DNA of 64,000 nt from Flavobacteriaceae bacterium 3519-10 (GTDB taxonomy: Bacteria > Bacteroidota > Bacteroidia > Flavobacteriales > Weeksellaceae): NCBI GenBank assembly GCA_000023725.1, contig CP001673.1, positions 1,932,342-1,996,341 of the forward strand, read 5' to 3'. Position numbers and translations under genes: made by a program. The notes below the pieces were generated by a model, which was not told where the DNA came from, ran no database searches, and saw only the letters and a program-made list of their open reading frames with translations. Of this stretch, positions 62,644 to 64,000 are shown piece after piece (position 1 is the first letter of the stretch; every line of letters starts with the position of its first letter).

Positions 62644-64000
62644 TTAATGTTCGTACATCTTATCGATGAGCTGCGCATATTTCTGCATCACGACATTGCG
62701 TTTTACTTTTAAGGTGGGCGTGATCTCACCCAGATTGATCTCGAACTCCGAAGGCATCAGCACAAATTTCTTTACTTTCTCGAAACCTGAAAGCCCCTTC
62801 TGCACCTCCTCGAGTTTTTCGCGGTAAAATTCCTTTATTTTATCGGAATTTACCAGTTCCTGCCAACTAGTAAACGGAAGATTCATACGCGTAAGCTGCT
62901 CCTTTAATGCTTCGAAATTCGGAATGATTAACGCGGTGACAAAGGGTTTTCCTTCGGCTACAATCATCGCCTGGGCAATGTAAGTATTGTTCGACAGCAG
63001 GTTTTCTATCGGCTGCGGTGTCACATATTTTCCGTTGGAGGTCTTCATCAGGTCTTTTATCCGGTCGGTGATGAAAAGGTTTCCATTAATGTCGAATCTG
63101 CCCGCGTCGCCGGTTCGGAACCAGCCGTCGTCGGTAAAAACAGCCGACGTTTCGTCGGGAAGATTGTAGTAGCCATTCATGATGCCGCTGCCTTTGGCCA
63201 GAATTTCATCATTCTCGCCAATTTTAAGCTGTGTGTCGCCGAGCGGTATTCCGGCGCTGCCATGTTCATAATGTTTGAACGGGAATGCGGTAAGTGTGGC
63301 GGTAGTTTCGGTAAGGCCATAACCAACCGTCATGTGTACGCCCAGTGCATCGAAAAATCGCGTAACCTCCGGCGAGACAGATGCGCCACCGCAGGGCATA
63401 AACCAAAGCCTGCCGCCCATTTTCTTCTTGATTTTGTTGAAAACCAACAAATCCGCCACGTTATTTTTTAATTTTAAAACCAGTGGAATCTGCTGATCAA
63501 GCCGCTTGTGTTCCCCGGTTTCAGTACCAACTTCAACTGCCCAGTTAAATATTTTTTTCTTGGTCGCAGAGCCGTTTTCCACCATTTCCTGTACGCCGGC
63601 ATAAATTTTCTGGTAAAACCTCGGTACAGCGCACATCATCGTAGGTTTCACTTCGGTGAGAGCATGCGCGATGAGTTTGGTATTTTCGAGGAAATATACT
63701 TTCGCACCACCAAAAAGCGAGAGCAAGGTCCAGCTTCTTTCGAAGACGTGGGTAAGCGGTAGAAATGCGAGCGAAGTTTCGTTTTCGAAATTTTTAAATT
63801 TAAAAAAATCGAAATGCGCAGTGATACACTGGTGGAAATTGCCGTGCGTAAGCATCACGCCTTTCGGTATGCCCGTGGTTCCGGAGGTATAGATAATCGT
63901 GGCAAGATCATCATTCTCACGTTTCACAATCTCGAATGTTTCATCGCCGTCTTTAATAAAATCCTGAAAATAATGGCTGCGGTCTTTCTTGATCCAAATC
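62644..64000 (-). CDS. Long-chain acyl-CoA synthetase (AMP-forming), C-terminal part
   Basis: About 452 residues visible; the frame runs open through the right edge (internal GTG at 63927 is not the start). ATP/AMP-binding motif TIIYTSGTTGIPKGVML, GYGLTETTATLT (A5), GWFRTGDAGRFD (A7) and the C-terminal Lys in TLKVKRNVV. It belongs to the FAA1/FadD15-like branch: FLPLTHVFERSW is typical. It activates long-chain fatty acids at the inner membrane. The first ~130 residues are outside the window. Confidence 0.92.
   Translation of the reverse strand, partial: IWIKKDRSHYFQDFIKDGDETFEIVKRENDDLATIIYTSGTTGIPKGVMLTHGNFHQCITAHFDFFKFKNFENETSLAFLPLTHVFERSWTLLSLFGGAKVYFLENTKLIAHALTEVKPTMMCAVPRFYQKIYAGVQEMVENGSATKKKIFNWAVEVGTETGEHKRLDQQIPLVLKLKNNVADLLVFNKIKKKMGGRLWFMPCGGASVSPEVTRFFDALGVHMTVGYGLTETTATLTAFPFKHYEHGSAGIPLGDTQLKIGENDEILAKGSGIMNGYYNLPDETSAVFTDDGWFRTGDAGRFDINGNLFITDRIKDLMKTSNGKYVTPQPIENLLSNNTYIAQAMIVAEGKPFVTALIIPNFEALKEQLTRMNLPFTSWQELVNSDKIKEFYREKLEEVQKGLSGFEKVKKFVLMPSEFEINLGEITPTLKVKRNVVMQKYAQLIDKMYEH

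Overview
This window reads as an ordinary chromosomal segment of a member of the Bacteroidota, class Flavobacteriia, most likely close to Chryseobacterium/Kaistella (family Weeksellaceae). The evidence is: a type IX secretion (T9SS) sorting-domain protein; promoters of the Bacteroidota TAnnTTTG type instead of E. coli-like boxes; few purine-rich Shine-Dalgarno sites; a MoxR/DUF58/BatABCD operon; a GIN-domain (DUF2807) protein; a ribosomal protein S16 with a long acidic/Ala-rich tail; and GC-rich dispersed intergenic repeats of a kind I associate with Chryseobacterium-like genomes. No rRNA, tRNA, CRISPR array, prophage or recognisable insertion sequence was seen. The species is not assigned.

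Layout. 1-10.3 kb (minus strand): N-terminal half of a dipeptidyl peptidase IV, PAP2 phosphatase, GIN-domain protein, CinA, lipocalin, and a four-gene DNA-repair cluster (MBL exonuclease, ATP-dependent ligase, Lhr-like helicase, PdeM phosphoesterase). 10.5-16 kb: two small soluble proteins on plus, then a dienelactone hydrolase-like lipoprotein, lipoyl synthase, an ECF sigma factor, and a TPR/HisKA_2 histidine kinase. 16.2-19.4 kb: class I ribonucleotide reductase, with nrdB and nrdA separated by repeats and a 52-residue membrane ORF. 19.7-24.4 kb (plus): MacAB-like exporter (ATPase, two FtsX-type permeases, HlyD-type adaptor). 24.4-29.3 kb (minus): membrane protein, HD hydrolase, lipoprotein, ABC exporter, and an LptB with an extra C-terminal domain. 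29.5-30.7 kb: ECF sigma factor overlapping a membrane protein gene. 30.7-39.9 kb (minus): RpoN, AsnRS, RimM, S16, APC permease, ABC-F ATPase, GH25 lysozyme.

39.9-41.4 kb holds the most mobile-looking object here: a single AAA-ATPase/PD-(D/E)XK-type gene bracketed by two near-identical palindromes. 41.5-52.9 kb (minus, with hemB on plus): two-domain aldehyde dehydrogenase plus eukaryote-like deoxyribose-phosphate aldolase (deoxynucleoside catabolism), Lrp regulator, endonuclease/phosphatase protein, TrmD, NDH-2, small T9SS protein, HemB, TM2 protein, nitroreductase, GreA-like protein, RlmB, DinB-like protein. 53.2-61.5 kb (plus): the MoxR-DUF58-BatA/B/C/D operon, MarC and a small membrane protein. 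61.5-64 kb (minus): diphosphomevalonate decarboxylase and a long-chain acyl-CoA synthetase that runs off the right edge.

Most of the content is housekeeping. The less ordinary signals are: the palindrome-bracketed ATPase cassette; two families of structured intergenic repeats (six copies), of which the B family tends to begin within a few bases of stop codons; the LptB C-terminal extension; a membrane smORF abutting nrdA; an RNR with no ATP-cone in either subunit; and six genes whose TAnnTTTG box lies 4-7 bp from the start codon, which predicts leaderless or almost leaderless mRNAs.
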